Below are positions 24,290-49,900 of a DNA stretch of 64,000 nt, in pieces. Within the stretch, counting starts at the first letter, position 1. Each line of letters begins with the position of its first letter. The notes under the pieces were generated by a model. It had not been told where the DNA came from. It worked only from the letters and a program-made list of their open reading frames with translations, and did no database searches. The position numbers and the translations under genes were made by a program. The stretch is from Paralichthys olivaceus. Lineage: Eukaryota > Chordata > Actinopteri > Pleuronectiformes > Paralichthyidae. The stretch covers positions 10,236,361 to 10,300,360 of the forward strand of contig NC_091097.1 in the NCBI RefSeq assembly GCF_024713975.1, written 5' to 3'.

Positions 24290-27007
24290 CTCTGATCCAG
24301 CGTTTACCCCGACCGCCTCATCCATCAGAACAGGTTCATACTGTACAAGGATCAGCCAGCAGCTCTGCTCCTTTTACACAACAGCCCAGTCTCTTGCTTG
24401 CGTGGTCAGAGTCGACTAAGACCTAGAGAGTAACTTCACCAGGACGAGGGAGGACTGTGTTAATCCCAACAATGTCTCTGACATTAAAAGAAGAAATCTG
24501 AATCATGCAAAGATGTTTTTTGGTACCTTACTCTGTGACCGATGTTAAAAAAAAAAAGAGATAGTTTCCCCGGCTTTGAAAACATTTCATAAACTGTCCT
24601 ATGGTGTTCAGTTGTGTGTGTTGGGAAGAGTTGTGGTCTAGTAATGTGGATCCCAGAGATAATTCACTACCTTTCATGGTGGTGCTTTTTAAGCACACTT
24701 AATTTAAATGAACTCATTATCGATTTCTCGACACTAAATCCAGAAGAATTGATAATTAAACATTTGTGTTTAGATATTGTATTCATCAGTGAAATGCATT
24801 AATGACATGAGAACCTATTTTTCCCGTCAGGTGAGCATCTATGATTCTGAGCAGAAATTGTCAAACATATGAGTTATACATGTGTGTTCATTTGAAGTGA
24901 TTTTGCACTCGTTTATAATCCATTCCTTCTCACAAGACTTTATGAAGACATTATTTTAAGTCTTAAAGATCTAAACGTCAGTGGTTTATTATGATTTTAA
25001 ATGATGTAATATCTATGTATCATAACTGTACTAGAATCATGTGTAGTTACTTAACAATTGTATACTTGCATATTATATGAGAAAAAATAATCATGATATT
25101 GAACTAATGGAGCTAAAGTCAGTAAACATGCACATTATTTAAGACTTTGATGATAAGAACGACAGATTCACATCCTAACAGCTAAACTCAAAGATAAAGC
25201 CTGCAACAAGCATAGACGCTCCAGCTACGTGCGCTCACCCAATATGGCACAGTCAGCGTGCTCTTCGTAGATGTGGCAGATCTCCGTACAGTCTTTTTTT
25301 TTTTGTGTGTGGCGATGCCCGTGACTGCTTATGTGATGTAGCTGCAAAAAAAGGGGGTCGGGTGTTTGTGTGGCTGCAACGCCTTTACTTACCTTGGTCT
25401 TGTATGTGTAGCGCCATGCATATAGATCTTTGTGCCTTGAATTGATATGGCTGCCTGCTTGTTGCATTGGACATTAGTGTTCTTAAAATGCTACAGTACA
25501 TATTCTGAAAACTGTTTCCAGCCCATAGACAGGAGTTTTGATGCTGATGTACAGAGCCTTTTGTTTTTATCTATCGCAAACTTCATGTTACTGGAAAAAT
25601 GTATCTTGTTATTGAGCAATATTAAATCAAACTGTTTATTTACTATATGACCATTTATCAATTATGCATTTAATCTTAGTATTTAGGTTCCAGTGGATTC
25701 TCTTACTGTGTTCGCCTCAAAGGAAAACACCCAAAGCAACAGATGCAAACATTGCATTTTTAATAATTGGTTTAGACTTTGCATGTGAATTTGTTGACGT
25801 GTTTAACGTCTCATGGCTTTTAAGTAAAGTGGTTTATTTTGTTCCCCCCCCCCCCCCCCCCTTCTCTTCTGTGCCATTTCAACTTGACACCGTGCCTTCC
25901 TGTTCTCATTCTGACCACTATTGACCTGGTATCCAGGATAACTCCACAGTAGGTGGTTTGTGGCTCTCTGTAAAATCAATACCAGTCTTTCCTTGTGTGT
26001 ATAGCAGCATGTGTATAACAATAAAGAACAAAGACTCTGTTTAGCTACCACTTGTTTTCTGATCCAGTGCTTCCCAGTCATTTCTCTGCAAATTATATTT
26101 ATGCTCGGTACAAAGTATACTCTCAGATTAATATGACGCAATGTAAAACACATAAAGATAAGTAATAGGAAATTATTTAAAAGTAACACCAAGGATTGTA
26201 ACAAAAAAAAATCACAGGTTGGCCTCACAAAGGTTTATAAACACAAACTTTTTAAGATATTTACAGATGCTGTTTGTGTTCATCTTCCTTCTATGCCAGC
26301 CCCAGAAAAATATTACATCTCAGTACTTAAATAAATGCTCTGTTTCACACAAGTATGACGTGTGTTTCTGTGTGTGTAGGGGGGGTATCTTAAAAAGGTT
26401 CTGTGTTAAAGTAACTTTCGTCCTTTTTTTGATGAATATTAGAACTACGAATATGCATCTTTTTAATTTGAAAACTAGAGCCAACTTTAAAACGACCACT
26501 ATTTTCTATATTCTGCGTATAAACCATAGACTGTATATAGGTATAAACCTGAAAATGTTGAGTCCACAATCAGGGTAAACACTGCCCTCTGCTGGTCGAG
26601 CTGGAAACAATTGTCTTGTGGAATTTGGTTTAACTGTGTTTTATTTGGATAAAACACATGAACCATTGACTGCACTAAAACCATGTGGTCAGACTCTAAG
26701 TTCATCTACCTGAAGCAACTGTGGACCTCTCATTTCTGATTAATGGTCCTGTATGTTAAAATATCTCCAAAACCCTGCTTTTTATTAAACTACAGCTTTA
26801 TATCGTACTCGATATACTGTATGTTGCTAATATCTTAAAGTGTTGAGATGAATATCTGTCAGGGTTTGAGTTGGTTTATTTGGGGTCAGTGACGCTGGTG
26901 AATAAACCACCTCAAGTACCAGAAGGCTGGAGGATAAAATAGTACAACCTGTGCTGTCAACAAATTAACTATAGAGCTGACTCAGAGACAAGTGGATGAA
27001 TACTAGC

Positions 27008-27039
<32 letters not shown>

Positions 27040-27040
<1 letters not shown>

Positions 27041-27235
27041 TTTGTACTTCTATCTTAGTGAGGACAATCATTGACATAATACATTCCTCAGCCCCTGACC
27101 CTGACCTTAACCATAACAGCTAAATGCCTAACCCTCATCTAATCCTAACCTCAAACAACCCTTTGAATTGGTGAGGACCAGAAAAAATGTCCTCACAAAG
27201 TCAAAATGTCCTCACAGTGATGGTGTTGAACCACA
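27040..27235 (+). repeat. Dispersed teleost repeat next to CA run
   Basis: After a CA run the sequence TTTGTACTTCTATCTTAGTG leads into repeated 'taaccctaacc'-like units and 'tgtcctcacaaag'. I recall this arrangement as abundant in percomorph genomes, but cannot name the family. Edges are approximate. Confidence 0.55.
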
Positions 27236-29314
27236 AATGCCCCTCATAACTATCAAAGGCAAGCACTGTGTTTTAGTAGCAGTTCAATTTCAGAATTCTT
27301 ACTAAATGAAAATACATCTTAAAACTTCTCCTTTTAATGTAAAATATTTGTGTATATAATAAAAGTGGTCACATTGGTGGATCTAAATCTAAATTGTCGA
27401 GTTGGTTTGAATTGGAAATGCTTGTAAGTAGAAACCTATTATATCAAATTACAATCTGCTGTGACTTATAATTTTCAGCAACATGAAAAAAATATATGTA
27501 AGCTGTAACTTAACAATTATATGCTACTTTTATGTTTTTCACTTTGTTTTCTAATGATAGAAATGGAATCTACAGCTATAACTGCTGTAGTTGATTTGCA
27601 GGTGAAGCACACACACATTGCAATGGGCGACTGATGAGGGCCCCTTCACTTTAAGATGAATTTTCAGGCTCCATCACTCTTTAAAATCTGTGTAATGTGT
27701 TTCATATTTCAAACATAATGACATTCCTCTGTGTTAATGGTTAACTGCTGCTCTCTGCTCAGCTGTACCAACAGGTGTACACCAGTGGAAAGTTTAATAA
27801 GGATTCAGTTACACTGTGGCCTCACGCTCGCCTATAAAAACATAATACACTGAGGGAAATATTTGTGTATACACACACACACACATGCACACGCACAAGC
27901 ACGAGCACACACACACACACGCCCGCACACTATGAGAGATGAGAAGAGAGAAGGTCAGGGGTTGACTTTATACTGTGTGCATATAAAGTTTGAGCTCTCA
28001 CATGTTGTAATTAAGTCCTGTTTCTCGTTTTTTAATTGATTAGCTTGTCTGAAAAGCTGAAACATGTTTCTGGGATTCTAAAAATCCGACCTTGTCATTT
28101 ACTTGGCTCTAACAGACCACGAGGAAATATTTCTAAGACTGTCTGTCCACACGGATTGACAAAGGTAATTTCATCTGTGGACAACTGTGTACGTGCTCAC
28201 CTCTGACATCTGATGATCTCATGAGCAGAGATGTTGTCGTGTCTGTGATTGGTCAGTGGGCTGGGTGATGTTGTGGATGGCTCAAAATAAAGATTTCCCA
28301 TTCATCACTTGTAGGGGAGGCTATAAGAAGGCAGTGGGATGAGACAATAATCCTTAAAACAAATCTATTTCGGTTTGATCGCTTTAGAAATAATATCATG
28401 TCCGAGCCTTGAGCCAGGAGTTGTGTGTAAATAGGTTTACCTCAGGCCAGTCAGGCAAGTGCTCTCTCATTTAATTAGTCAGTTCTAAACCTCTTTGAGG
28501 CATGAAATCATCTCAACAGCAATCCACACAAATCCCCCCCATCACTTGATACAGTTAATTTAACTCACATGCCCTTGGTAACTGAAAACATGCAGACACA
28601 CCTGAATCTGTAGTGCACATGTTAACATACATGTCTGTCCTGCACACGTGCTTGATAAATACCAAGTCATGCCCACATCATCATATCCGGTGTTTTCTCT
28701 GAGAGAGATAAGTCTCTTTGGACTTTTTTGTTGGACCTGGTGTAAAATCTTATCATTAACAAAAGATTCTTACCACAGTGAAAAATTAAAAATTAAAATA
28801 AAAAATAATTAAAATAATAATAATAATTTCTTTGTGTTTTGAGGTATGGGACACAAACAAATTATTGCTAAAACTATCCTGTTAAATGTGTGTCTAATTA
28901 AAAATTTTAATTGCTTTATCGTATTTTATTTTTTAGCATTAAAAATAAAATAAGATAACTAGATGCTTGTTTGTTTATTTCATTGTTTGATTGTATCCAT
29001 TATCTCTTGTGTTAATTTGTTTACATTAGTTTTTTAAAGTGTATTATAAATAGTCATTATTATTCTTATTACTATTATTATGATTTCTTATTATTATTTT
29101 CTTAGTTTTTGGTGTAGGAGATTTTATTGCTATAACTATTCTGTTATGGTAAGTATAAGTATATGAATTGTCTAATTCATATACTTATGTCTAAATATGT
29201 AAACTGTCATTTATGCAAATCGGGAGTTGTCTCTTAGTTTATTAACATAGGAACCCCCCCTCCCCTCAGAACAGCATGTAAGTCATTTGAGAGCGGATTT
29301 AGAGACTTTGGAGG

Positions 29315-29320
29315 CACGTG
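29315..29320. promoter_or_regulatory. aanat2: Perfect E-box upstream of aanat
   Basis: CACGTG lies 284 nt upstream of the aanat ATG. CLOCK/BMAL drive fish pineal aanat2 through E-boxes together with OTX/CRX sites. A TAATCC site is also present about 1 kb further upstream (28348-28353). Confidence 0.45.
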
Positions 29321-29597
29321 CACCGACAGCTAACCTACTTTGAAGTGACCACCTCACAGCATTCAGGGTTCAGAGACACAGAAGAGGAGGAAGACAACAG
29401 AGCAGGAGGGACACAAAGGTCAGCATCTTCCCCTGCTGCATCACTGTCAGAGCTGTGGCAACCGCAGAGAACGGGGGAGGTTTTTCTTGCTGTCACTTCT
29501 CCTCCACTACACCAATATAGAGTTATAGGAAAAAGCTCTGGACAAAAGAAGAAGACAGAACAACAGAATTGCAACTTCCTGTTGAGTAAAGCATTGA

Positions 29598-30525
<928 letters not shown>

Positions 30526-31376
30526 TCCCTCAATTCCAAAGACCAACCTAATGCTTCGACTTACTCACCCACATTAACAGACTCAGGGCAGAAGAGATTT
30601 AGAAAACCCAGTTGACAGATGGAGAGATTGAAGCGCAGGGCCAGTAAACACCAGTGGACTGGGTTCAGTATCCTCATGTGCAGCTCAAAGCTTGCTTTGA
30701 CCCACTGAGCGAGGAGTGACGACTGTGTTAGGCCAGAACGGACAGAGAGTGGATTCCCTTCTTCATGCAAGAAAAGATACGAAACAGCGGCTTTGGAGAT
30801 GATAATTGGGCTTAACAGACATTCAATTATTTTCCTTTTCCTACTGGTAACAACCAGTAACATATTGTAAGCTCTAAACTGTTTTACCATCTAATCATTC
30901 ATATTTCATGGTTTGTAATTTAATCAAGGTAACAAATAGGAAAAAAAATAGAGTTGTGGTATGAATACTATTCTATTTTTGTAAACCATTCAGTGTGATT
31001 ACAGTAATATAGAGTAATTTGAGGATCTATATATTGATCATGTAGAATCTAATAATGCTCCGATTCTATGTTGCTTCATGTGAATAAACTCTTTCAACCT
31101 TCAAAAGTCGTTTCTGGTAATTAAGAGAAAGTCACACACATTTGATTTTGTAGTTGTTTTTTTTACTGTTGTTTTCAGTTACATGTGAGTAGGCAGGTAG
31201 CTAAAACACTACCGTGTTCAAAACAATCATCACTTCTTGAGAAGCAATAAAACAAATAAACATTCGAGTGCTCAGCATAAGGTAACAAAAATATGGCAGT
31301 AGTTGGTACATTTTATCAACAAGGCACCAAAGGTATCAATATTTGATTTTCGTCCCTGCTTCAGTATGAGGTTGCT

Positions 31377-31430
<54 letters not shown>

Positions 31431-31797
31431 CCTATGTCTGGAGTGTGATTGTAAAAAATAAAAAAATCCTTCTCTTTGTACCAGCGCTGGTTTCTGTAAT
31501 TCCTGCCTGACGTGTAAAGGGCAGCTGGGAGCTGAGACGAGGTTCAGAAGTGCCATACCTTTGTTTCACTTGACAGTGAAGGAGTGAACTGGGAGGTGAT
31601 TAAAAGAAGTTTTTATGATGAGTGGCATAGGTATTCATAATGACAGAGTAAAAAAGCACAAGCATATTCTCATAGTTCACAGACGGGGGGGGGGTTGACA
31701 GTCCACAGCCACACAGGAGCAGAGTGGGGACACATACTGCCTGACATCTATTTTTTTTGACCTGTTGCCTCCCTGTTGAGCTCACGCTATCCGCCCC
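30526..31797. other. aanat 3' UTR and tail-to-tail spacer with rhbdf1
   Basis: Plus-strand 3' UTR of aanat to about 31105, with AATAAA at about 31083. The remainder is the minus-strand 3' UTR of rhbdf1. An (AAT)n run of about 16 units lies at 31378-31428 and a G run at 31685-31694. No coding sequence seen. Confidence 0.6.
31378..31428. repeat. (AAT)n microsatellite
   Basis: About 16 AAT/ATA units in the region between aanat and rhbdf1. Confidence 0.95.
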
Positions 31798-41693
<9,896 letters not shown>

Positions 41694-42529
41694 GTTCTCT
41701 GTCCCACCCCAGGCCTGCCAGCTACAGAGAGAGGGAAAATGAGAAAAACCATGTTATTGTAATGAGTTTCAAAGAATTAGAAATCACATGTCATCTTAGG
41801 TAACAGTCATAAAAACACATGATCACAATCTAATGCTATTATTGCAGCCGTAAACATGATGATTACAATGATTTGTGCTGCAGAACTGCTTCACAAGAGG
41901 GTGCTGAGGCCCCTGAGTTCAGTCAAGCATGGGCGTTCACATATTTCAGTTCATTAGAAAGTCAAGCGAGAACACTCTTCAGCTGCTGATCACTTCCCCA
42001 AAATAGTTCACGGAGCCGTTTGAAAAAAGCACTAAGTACTCAAGCTGCAGCTTGAGGAAGTTTTGCAGTCTTAAAAACATAATCCCTTAATTCTACAGTT
42101 AAAATCAAACCTAATCCCTCTTGGTGGTTAAAAGTTGTTCTGCTTCCAGAAGCCATTTATCAGAGTATAATGACTGTGCATACATTCCCATGACAGACCA
42201 CAGGAGGTGCACAGTAAACGTCAGCATCAGACAGCCTGCCTGCAGCTGCAGCCTTGTTATCACCACCCCTACGTTTTACTGTCCCACCACCTAACCTCAC
42301 TTCTCTGGGCCTGCTGGTTCATTTCCTGTTGTTTTCTTCATTCCCATCATTCTCATTTAACGTGAACTCCTTTACCTTTTAAAAGAATACAGACATTATT
42401 CTCACTTCAAATATGGTAGTATCTCACAAAAACTATGTGTGGCTATGCACTGTTATGAATTTAAATCTTTTTTACTCTATAGACAAGAGCAAATATACAA
42501 AATAACTAGAGTTGTCCTCAGTAGAGTGC

Positions 42530-42960
42530 ATACCTCCGGCAAGGCCCAACCATCCCCTTAAATTAAAACAAAAAGCCACATCAAGTTATCTCGGCTACAC
42601 ATTGGTGGTAGTTACCGGTTTCCAGCTCTATTTCTTTCCATACAGCGGCTGAAAAAAATCCTACACCCCTACAAAACCAAATTCAAACCCACAAGATCCT
42701 GATATTTTTGGGATCTGCACAAAATTGCACACACTCATCAATTCTAACCTCCCGAAATATGATTCACACATAATTCTCTGGGAAATCAACGAAAAATCTT
42801 AGATGTTAAAGAAAACGAAAAAAAAATCCTGGATCTGCAACAAATTGTAATGGGTTCTTTCTTGACCCATACTACATACTTCCACCAAGTTTTGTGGTGA
42901 TCTGCCGTTTAAACAAATAACTAACAAAAACGTAGAGGACTGGGAGCAATAACCAACTTT
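42530..42960. repeat. Fish dispersed repeat fragment
   Basis: The piece holds 'gcatacctccggcaaggcc' at its left and 'tgggttctttcttgaccca' and 'cttccaccaagttttgtgg' at its right. The same motifs recur at about 54800-55365, so both belong to one family. Confidence 0.65.
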
Positions 42961-43500
42961 CTACAAAGCACAAATATATAAGAGGGCCGTCTCCTCAGCT
43001 ACTGAGCCGTTACAAAAACAAATTCATTTATTTTTTTCTCCCTTTCCCGTCCTTTTCCTGTCTCATTTACTAAATGCCTCACAAGATGGCATTGTTACAC
43101 ATAGTCATTAAGTCACATCCGGGGGTTTTGAGCCCTTGAGCAGCCACAGCGGGTCATGTCCTCACTTCTCTGGTTACAACTCTTTGAAAAAGAGAGGAAA
43201 AAAGTCCTCGTCCAGTGACCACATCTGTTTTGTGTTGCCAGTTTGACACACCACAAGCTTCTGTTTTAGCCCAAGTGATGATGGGAAGCGTTGTCAGTAT
43301 ATCTGGGCAGGGACAGAAGGAAAACCTCAGAGTTGACGGGGCAGCAGAGGTCATCACCAATGTGTTAATATTTAAACACGGTCTAGGCCTTGCTGACAGC
43401 TATTTCTCAATTCATCGGTTCACAGAAGGACACTGGTCCAGTTCCTGCATCATTTATGCCACAATAAAGTAGTCAGGAATGGTAGAAGAAGAAAAACTAG

Positions 43501-43938
43501 CAGTGGTGGAGAAAGTGCTCAAACATTTTACTTAAGTGACAGTACAAATAAAAAGACAGAAATGTAGTATAAGTACGCATTTACTTTTCAACTTGAGTAA
43601 AATACTTGCTTTTAAATAAATCAGCATTAAGTATTCAAAGTAAAAGTACTTGCCAAGTGTATCCTATTCCCTAATGCAACGGTCTAGTACTTCATTATGG
43701 CTGAGTCTCGGCTGTGGTCTCTTCTGAATCCATTTGCAGTCACTGAAAAGGGCGGGTCTAATGTTACCTACCCACTCTGATTGGATCAGGGGATTACTTT
43801 AAAAGAGTAGAAAGTACAGATACTTATATATTAAGTGGAGTAAAAGTTAATTAAATCTACTTAAGTAAAGTATAAATACATTAAATATATACTTAACTAC
43901 AGTAACTAAGTAAATATGCTTTGTAACATCCCAACACA
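43501..43938. mobile_element. Degenerate non-autonomous element (CAGTGGTGG ends)
   Basis: The left end CAGTGGTGGAGAAAGTGCTC, followed by repeated 'acttaagt' and 'aaaagtac' blocks, matches a repeat that is very common in percomorphs and is usually classed as hAT-like. The right end, near 'gtaacatcccaacac', is an eroded form of the reverse-complement terminus. About 440 bp, no coding capacity. Confidence 0.75.
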
Positions 43939-46900
43939 AAACTAGATTGGGTTTTAGTACAACATTCTGCATTGTAGTTGTTATTATAATCTATTCACTG
44001 TCAGTCTGGGCATTAAGCTTTTATATTGAATGTCTGACCTCCAGTGACATTGTCTGGTTGGGTGATACCAGATTAGCGGAGCAGACTGGACTCCTGCCAG
44101 CAAAGTGACACTTTGAAGTCCTGCGTCAGTTTGACCCAAATATTCAGTGTCCGCATGACTTCACTCGTGATTTATATTTCATTATTAAAAAAGAAGAAAA
44201 AAGACTGCAGAGTCATGGACTTCATCTCTCTCGCAGCCCAATGTTTGACAACTGCAAATGTGACACCAGTATCTCAGCTTGTGCACAACTTACTGCTGCA
44301 ACAACAGCCCGCTCCCTCTCTCTCTGCCCCAGGCTGGACCACCCGACATTTAATTACTTTTGCCATTAGTCCAAACAGTAATGCTCCTGATACAGGGCAG
44401 ATCTGGGAAAGGGGGGAGCTTGGATCTGAACTGAAAAGGACAGCAAGGGTACCTGCTTTTCCTCCATGATTAACAGTGTTTGATTGCTTCAGCTTTGGTT
44501 GCTCCTATTCGCCCTGTCGCAGCAGCTCTGCCTCCAGAGATTGAGGCAGCGATGGGTGGAAGCACACTAACCAACCCCCATTGTTCCTGTGCCGAGCTTC
44601 TCCCCGTGCTTTCTGCTTTTTTTTCCTACTGTCTCCCACTCATCTCGTTCTTACTTACACGTGATTGCTTTTTACAGGCGATTAAAGCCCCACAGCTCCT
44701 CTATTTGCTGTCTACTTGATTTTCATATTAAACCCACACAAACTATTAAAAAAACATTCAAAGCGATGTAAATAAAGTGAGACAGTGGCTGAAATATCTG
44801 ACTTTCAATTAAAGCCAGACCACAGCCATTACTGAACATCTGTATCCCACACACTGTAGACTCGTAAAAGTTAAAAGCTTTGAAAGTCTGTCTCCCTCAC
44901 TCTCTCTCTCTCTCTCGTCCTCCTCCAAAGACAACATGGCAGCTGAACTGGCATGGGCCTGCAACTCTAGAGGAGTTTTTCTGGAGCAGTTGGCGTGGTT
45001 GCCGTCAGAACTGCTACTGATTAATTTCTCACTGTGAGCATAAAATGTCAGCCATCTCTCCAATGAGTGATAACCAGCAATCCATGCACCACAGGAGCTG
45101 GTCCCTGTCTGAGAACGATGTGGCTTCACAGGCCGGATGTCCTTCAGAGGTAGATATCCTCAGGGGAAGGTGAGCTGATTGAATTCTGTGTTTGTCATCG
45201 ATCCAGGCTGGAGGATTAGTCCTCCCATGACACAGCATCTTATATGTTCATGGACAAGTTTGACACTAAAAGAAAATCCATCTAGAAGCAATAGATTCAA
45301 TAGACAGGACTATACTATTAAAACTATTCAACCCGACCGGCTGCTCAGCTAATGCACCATAATATCTTATCTTGTTCTCAAGGTGATTGTGCCTTTTCAA
45401 TGTCGCATGGCAGTGATGCGAAGTGTGTAATAGTTTCCCACAGTGTTTACATTCCAAGCTCCGATTTGAAGCTGACATTCTTCAGACCGCCACAATTAAT
45501 CTAGTTTCATCAAAAACATTTGTTTTGACTTGGAGATTCACATCTCGAAGAGGGAAAAAAACACAACTTTGCACTGCGCCTCATGAGAGATTGGCTTCCT
45601 GCTATCGCTTGGTCCTTGTGAGAAACTAACACTTCCCACTCAATCCCAGTACCCATGACAATCCTGCATGTGCATGAATTGTTTTTTCATTTTAAGGACT
45701 GACATTGCCCCTCCGAGGCATTTCTCCTCTCCATTAGGCAGGGGAGGAGAGACAGACAGGCGGACAACACACAGAGGACGAGCTGGTGTCCCTCCAGGTG
45801 CAGGGATGTCCAGCAGGCCATAATTACTGGGGTTGACAAGCATAACCTGCACTCATGTGTCTGGGGGGCTGCACTCTCATGTTCTGCATACAAACTCCAG
45901 CCCAATGAAGTTCTCTGTGCCATCATTTGATATAATCACTTTGTAAATGGTCTCCAGTCATGCAGAGAAAGGCACTGGCTTATGACAACAGAGGCCCAGC
46001 TGTGACAGGTGAGGTTTAAAGTCAAACAGAAGACAGTGCTCTTAGTATCACCTTGAGCATGCTGGTGAAAGAGCAAAGTGGGGGTGGAGGCTTTGTTTTG
46101 TGCAGCAGAACAAATTTTCTGTGGCCGCTGTTCTGCTTCAAATATGTAGAGGGTTGCAAGAGAGCACTGGCCTCCTGTTTGTCATTCATCATAATTTAAA
46201 CAGTAATCTGGTTCTTTTATACTGAAGCTGTCAGCATCAGATGGCTGCAGTCACCTTTTTTACAATCTCCAGACCCTGTTCACTGCTGTACAAAAAATGT
46301 TTTATGATCATACGTTTCTGAGATAGTCCTGTGAAATATTCTTGCAATCTTCTCTGTCCAGGGCCAGCTTGAATCTCAGTGAATGCTTTACCCACATTCC
46401 TCAAGATCCCAGGCTGAAACAGAACCACGCTGAAATGGCAGAGCAGGAAACCACATGAAGTCTAACCATTATGGACAGGAGCCTGGCTGGTTTCCGGGAA
46501 CTGTGTGTACTCTGCTGCTGTGCACTACTCTATGGGAGCTGCAGCCACGCCGAGGGTGGTTGACAGAGCTTTGTCACTGAGGCTGACGGAGCCTTAGGTG
46601 GCCGGCCCGGGTAGGGCCCCCGCTTGCCTCCAGCAGGAATTTTATGTAGGCAGGGTGGTCAGTGGAGAAGAGGACTTGCTGCTTCGAATCCATGATGGGT
46701 GACCTCATTAAATCTGGTTATAGTGAGAAGTCCGGTTACCTCATTCTTGAGAGTTGCAGCGCTTCCTGGCCTCAGGCCTTCATTCCTCCTGTCCCTCTTT
46801 CATCCTCCTTCCTGCAGGTTGCTGCCGCGCCTACTACAGGTTAACTCTTCCACCACTTCCGCTCAAATAATTCCTATTTATTAGAGATTTTCAATTTCGA

Positions 46901-49900
46901 GTGTTATATATTATTATTATAATTCAGTGCATTCTAAGCCGGTACAAGGTTGATTTACAGATAACTGTTTTCCTGAAAACCCGATAGCACAAACAGGTTA
47001 TGTTTGGTTTTCCCCATGCCTACACAGTTAGTCATTCACTATAAATGCTCCTACTATCCATTGTTTCTTTAGACTCACTCCTAGCAGCAGGCGAGGCTTG
47101 AAACAGAAAACAATGGAGGGAAACAATGTTATTCAGGCTACTCTCCTATTCTAACATTTATTCTGTTCTCCTCAATATTAAAAGACATGCAAACCAAATC
47201 ATGTTCTCTAATGAAATGCTGTGTACACCAGACACACTCAGTGTTGCCATTGTGAAATCATCCTCAATGTACAGTGTTGAGTTCCCACAAATGGGATTTC
47301 GTAATTTTGAGCAGAAAGTCATGATCACGCAATCCCTGTAGCGAAAGGGTGGAGGCATTTGAGAAACAATATGAAGAAGCAGCAGATCTTGCATCCCACC
47401 TCGTTATATGATCAAAACATAAACCATTTGTACTGAGCAACACTGCGGACGTGTGTGTTCTGCGGTTCCTACAGGCATCTGAGGCCCATCTGTAAATTAA
47501 CTGAAAAAAAATGTGTTTGATCTTAATATAGCACATTGTAATTCAGACCAGGATGAATTAAGAAGCTGGTGTAACTGCAAAGATACTGATAGTTCATTTG
47601 AGTGAAGAGAAACACAGAGGGGAAGAAGGCGACTAAAATAAATGTGTTATATTGCAGCGCAGGCGTTAATACAAGGTGACTTCGACAGTTGTGGAGGATA
47701 CAAACGAGGAGGGAATTAGAGCATTTATATGATGTGTCTCTTCTTTTCTGGCAACAATGAAAACAGCACGACTGACACATTGCTTCCCAACAAACACAAC
47801 AATGAGATGTTACAGTGCAGGCGTAAAGCCTCTCAGGTCTCTCCATCTCCCTTTCCACACATCTTACAGGAAAGAATATACACTCTGAAATACAACCGCA
47901 GAGTGGACTGCAACTTAGCACAAGTAAAGGTGCCGTCATCGAAATGACCCTACCCATGTGACAGGCTGTCATGCCATACCAACCCTTACGACATTAAAAA
48001 ACACATACACAGAGAGACATCAGAAATACCCGTCGCAGCTGACCCTGAGATCAAGTTTCCTGGCTCGCTCTGGGGACAGCATGGTGGATAGGGCTGCTGT
48101 GAGTGACAAGGTGGGAGATTGAGACTAGGCCTGGATGGTGGGCACAGCCAAGAAGGGTGGAGCAGCGTGTTATCACAGTGGTCCAGGTTTCTGTCAGGAA
48201 TTTTCAAACAGGGAATCATCCCTTTAGTCTCAGTGGTTTCAGTCCCGAGTGACAGATTCGTACCAGGTCGATTGCCAGACTCCCTCACTGTCACAACAGT
48301 GTTTACTAAATGACAGGATTGAGTGCCAGAGACATGAATAGCTCATGAAAGTAAAAATGGCCCTCTAACAGCAGGCTGCGTGCATGTGGTGTATTTTTAG
48401 AGCTCAATTGAGGATGTTCGTCCGCATGAAACCTTAGACAAACACAGAAAACATCCACATCTCTGTGTTCTGACAAAAGCAAACGTGACTTTACCTTTCA
48501 AAACTGTGTCCATCAAAGAAGTTTCATAAAACTGCGTCCATTAATCTCTGTGCAAGAGGCAATATCTGTATCCGCCATCGTGCTGCACGCACCCCTTCCT
48601 CTACAGAGCCTTATAAATTTCCAGGCGAATCCTGGTCCTAGAAAATTGCGTTTGGTTATTTAATCAGGACGAGACCCAGACTTTCATCGTGCAGCAATAT
48701 CCTGCACAGGAAATCAATATGAAGGAGAGGTGAGATGCGTTAACAGTACACAGACACCAGCACATATAATTACTTTAATATCAGCGTGTTTACAAACAGA
48801 ATATCAGCGCTGCTTCCGCACAAAGTTTCCTTCCCTTTCTGAAACACAGGTGAAACATTATTACATACGTAGCTAATTCAGCACTTGAATTATTTAGTGA
48901 TTCTGCAAAGGTGAATTATTTACTACACACTTCCTACTGGAGCCTCTGTGCGCATGGCTGAGGCTGATCCAAAGCGGCTGTGTTCTCAGCATTGTTAGCG
49001 GGGGGGGGAGCTGTTTCTGCTCACGACGGCTGATAGCATAGGCCTGTCTTCACATCAGAGGAAAAATAAACCTCTCTAAGTAAATCTGTATCATATCTCA
49101 GCCCGGAGTTGTGTTTGTGCCTCTAATCTCGAGGAAGCAGCTGAGAGTAAAAACTCCCCAGACGCGGGCTATATATACCTCACACTCCGAGACAACTAGA
49201 TAAGGTTTTATACATAACAAGAGGTCTGTGTGTATACACTGCGGCCACTTCAGTTGAATTGGGTAACACCCTGCTGAATCAGCTCAACCGCGACCGCTTT
49301 GGGATGTTGGGTGATAAATTGTTTGTTTTAGGGACTCAAGCTGCCAGACCTGAAACCTACTTGTTTGCTGTAGTGGCTTATCATTAGCTTCTCCTGCTGT
49401 ACCCTACAGTGAATCTCACCGTGACACAGATCCAGGGGAAATCCAGCAGCAGCTCCTGAAACCCACTGTGCAACACATCCACAGTGAAAGAGCATGTGCA
49501 TTATAAAAACGCTGCGGGCCTTGTTAGAGCTGCGTGCTGAGGGCAGTTAATGAAATTCAGCGAGATACTGTGATTCTCCACAGGACCTGTCCTATAACCT
49601 CAGAGGCTGGGAGACGACTGTGGCAGATGTTTAAGATCTACAGTGACTAAATAAAAACAGAGCTGTCGCCACACATCTGGCTTTGCAGTTAATCCACATG
49701 TCAAAAATGCTGTATAATATCATAGTTTAGTCTGCTGTTAGGGTTATGAGAGGCAGTTGGATTACGCCAAGAAACTGTCCGCACATGACAAATGAAATGG
49801 ATATATTCAATTCATAGTGTCTGTCACATAATTTGTACATTTACAGAGGATGACGTAGTGTCTCATAAATCTCGGAACCTTTTCCAAAGCATGGAAACAG

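Noticed and set aside
27100-27170. TAACCC-like units resembling telomere repeats
   Set aside because: The units are irregular and lie inside a dispersed fish repeat, not a telomeric array.
44113-45129. Several frames of 60-118 codons in the long rhbdf1 intron
   Set aside because: No recognised domain, no fitting splice sites and low-complexity composition.
48480-48660. Alternative first exon of rhbdf1
   Set aside because: There is a donor-like site and local CpG, but no further support; kept only as a remark.
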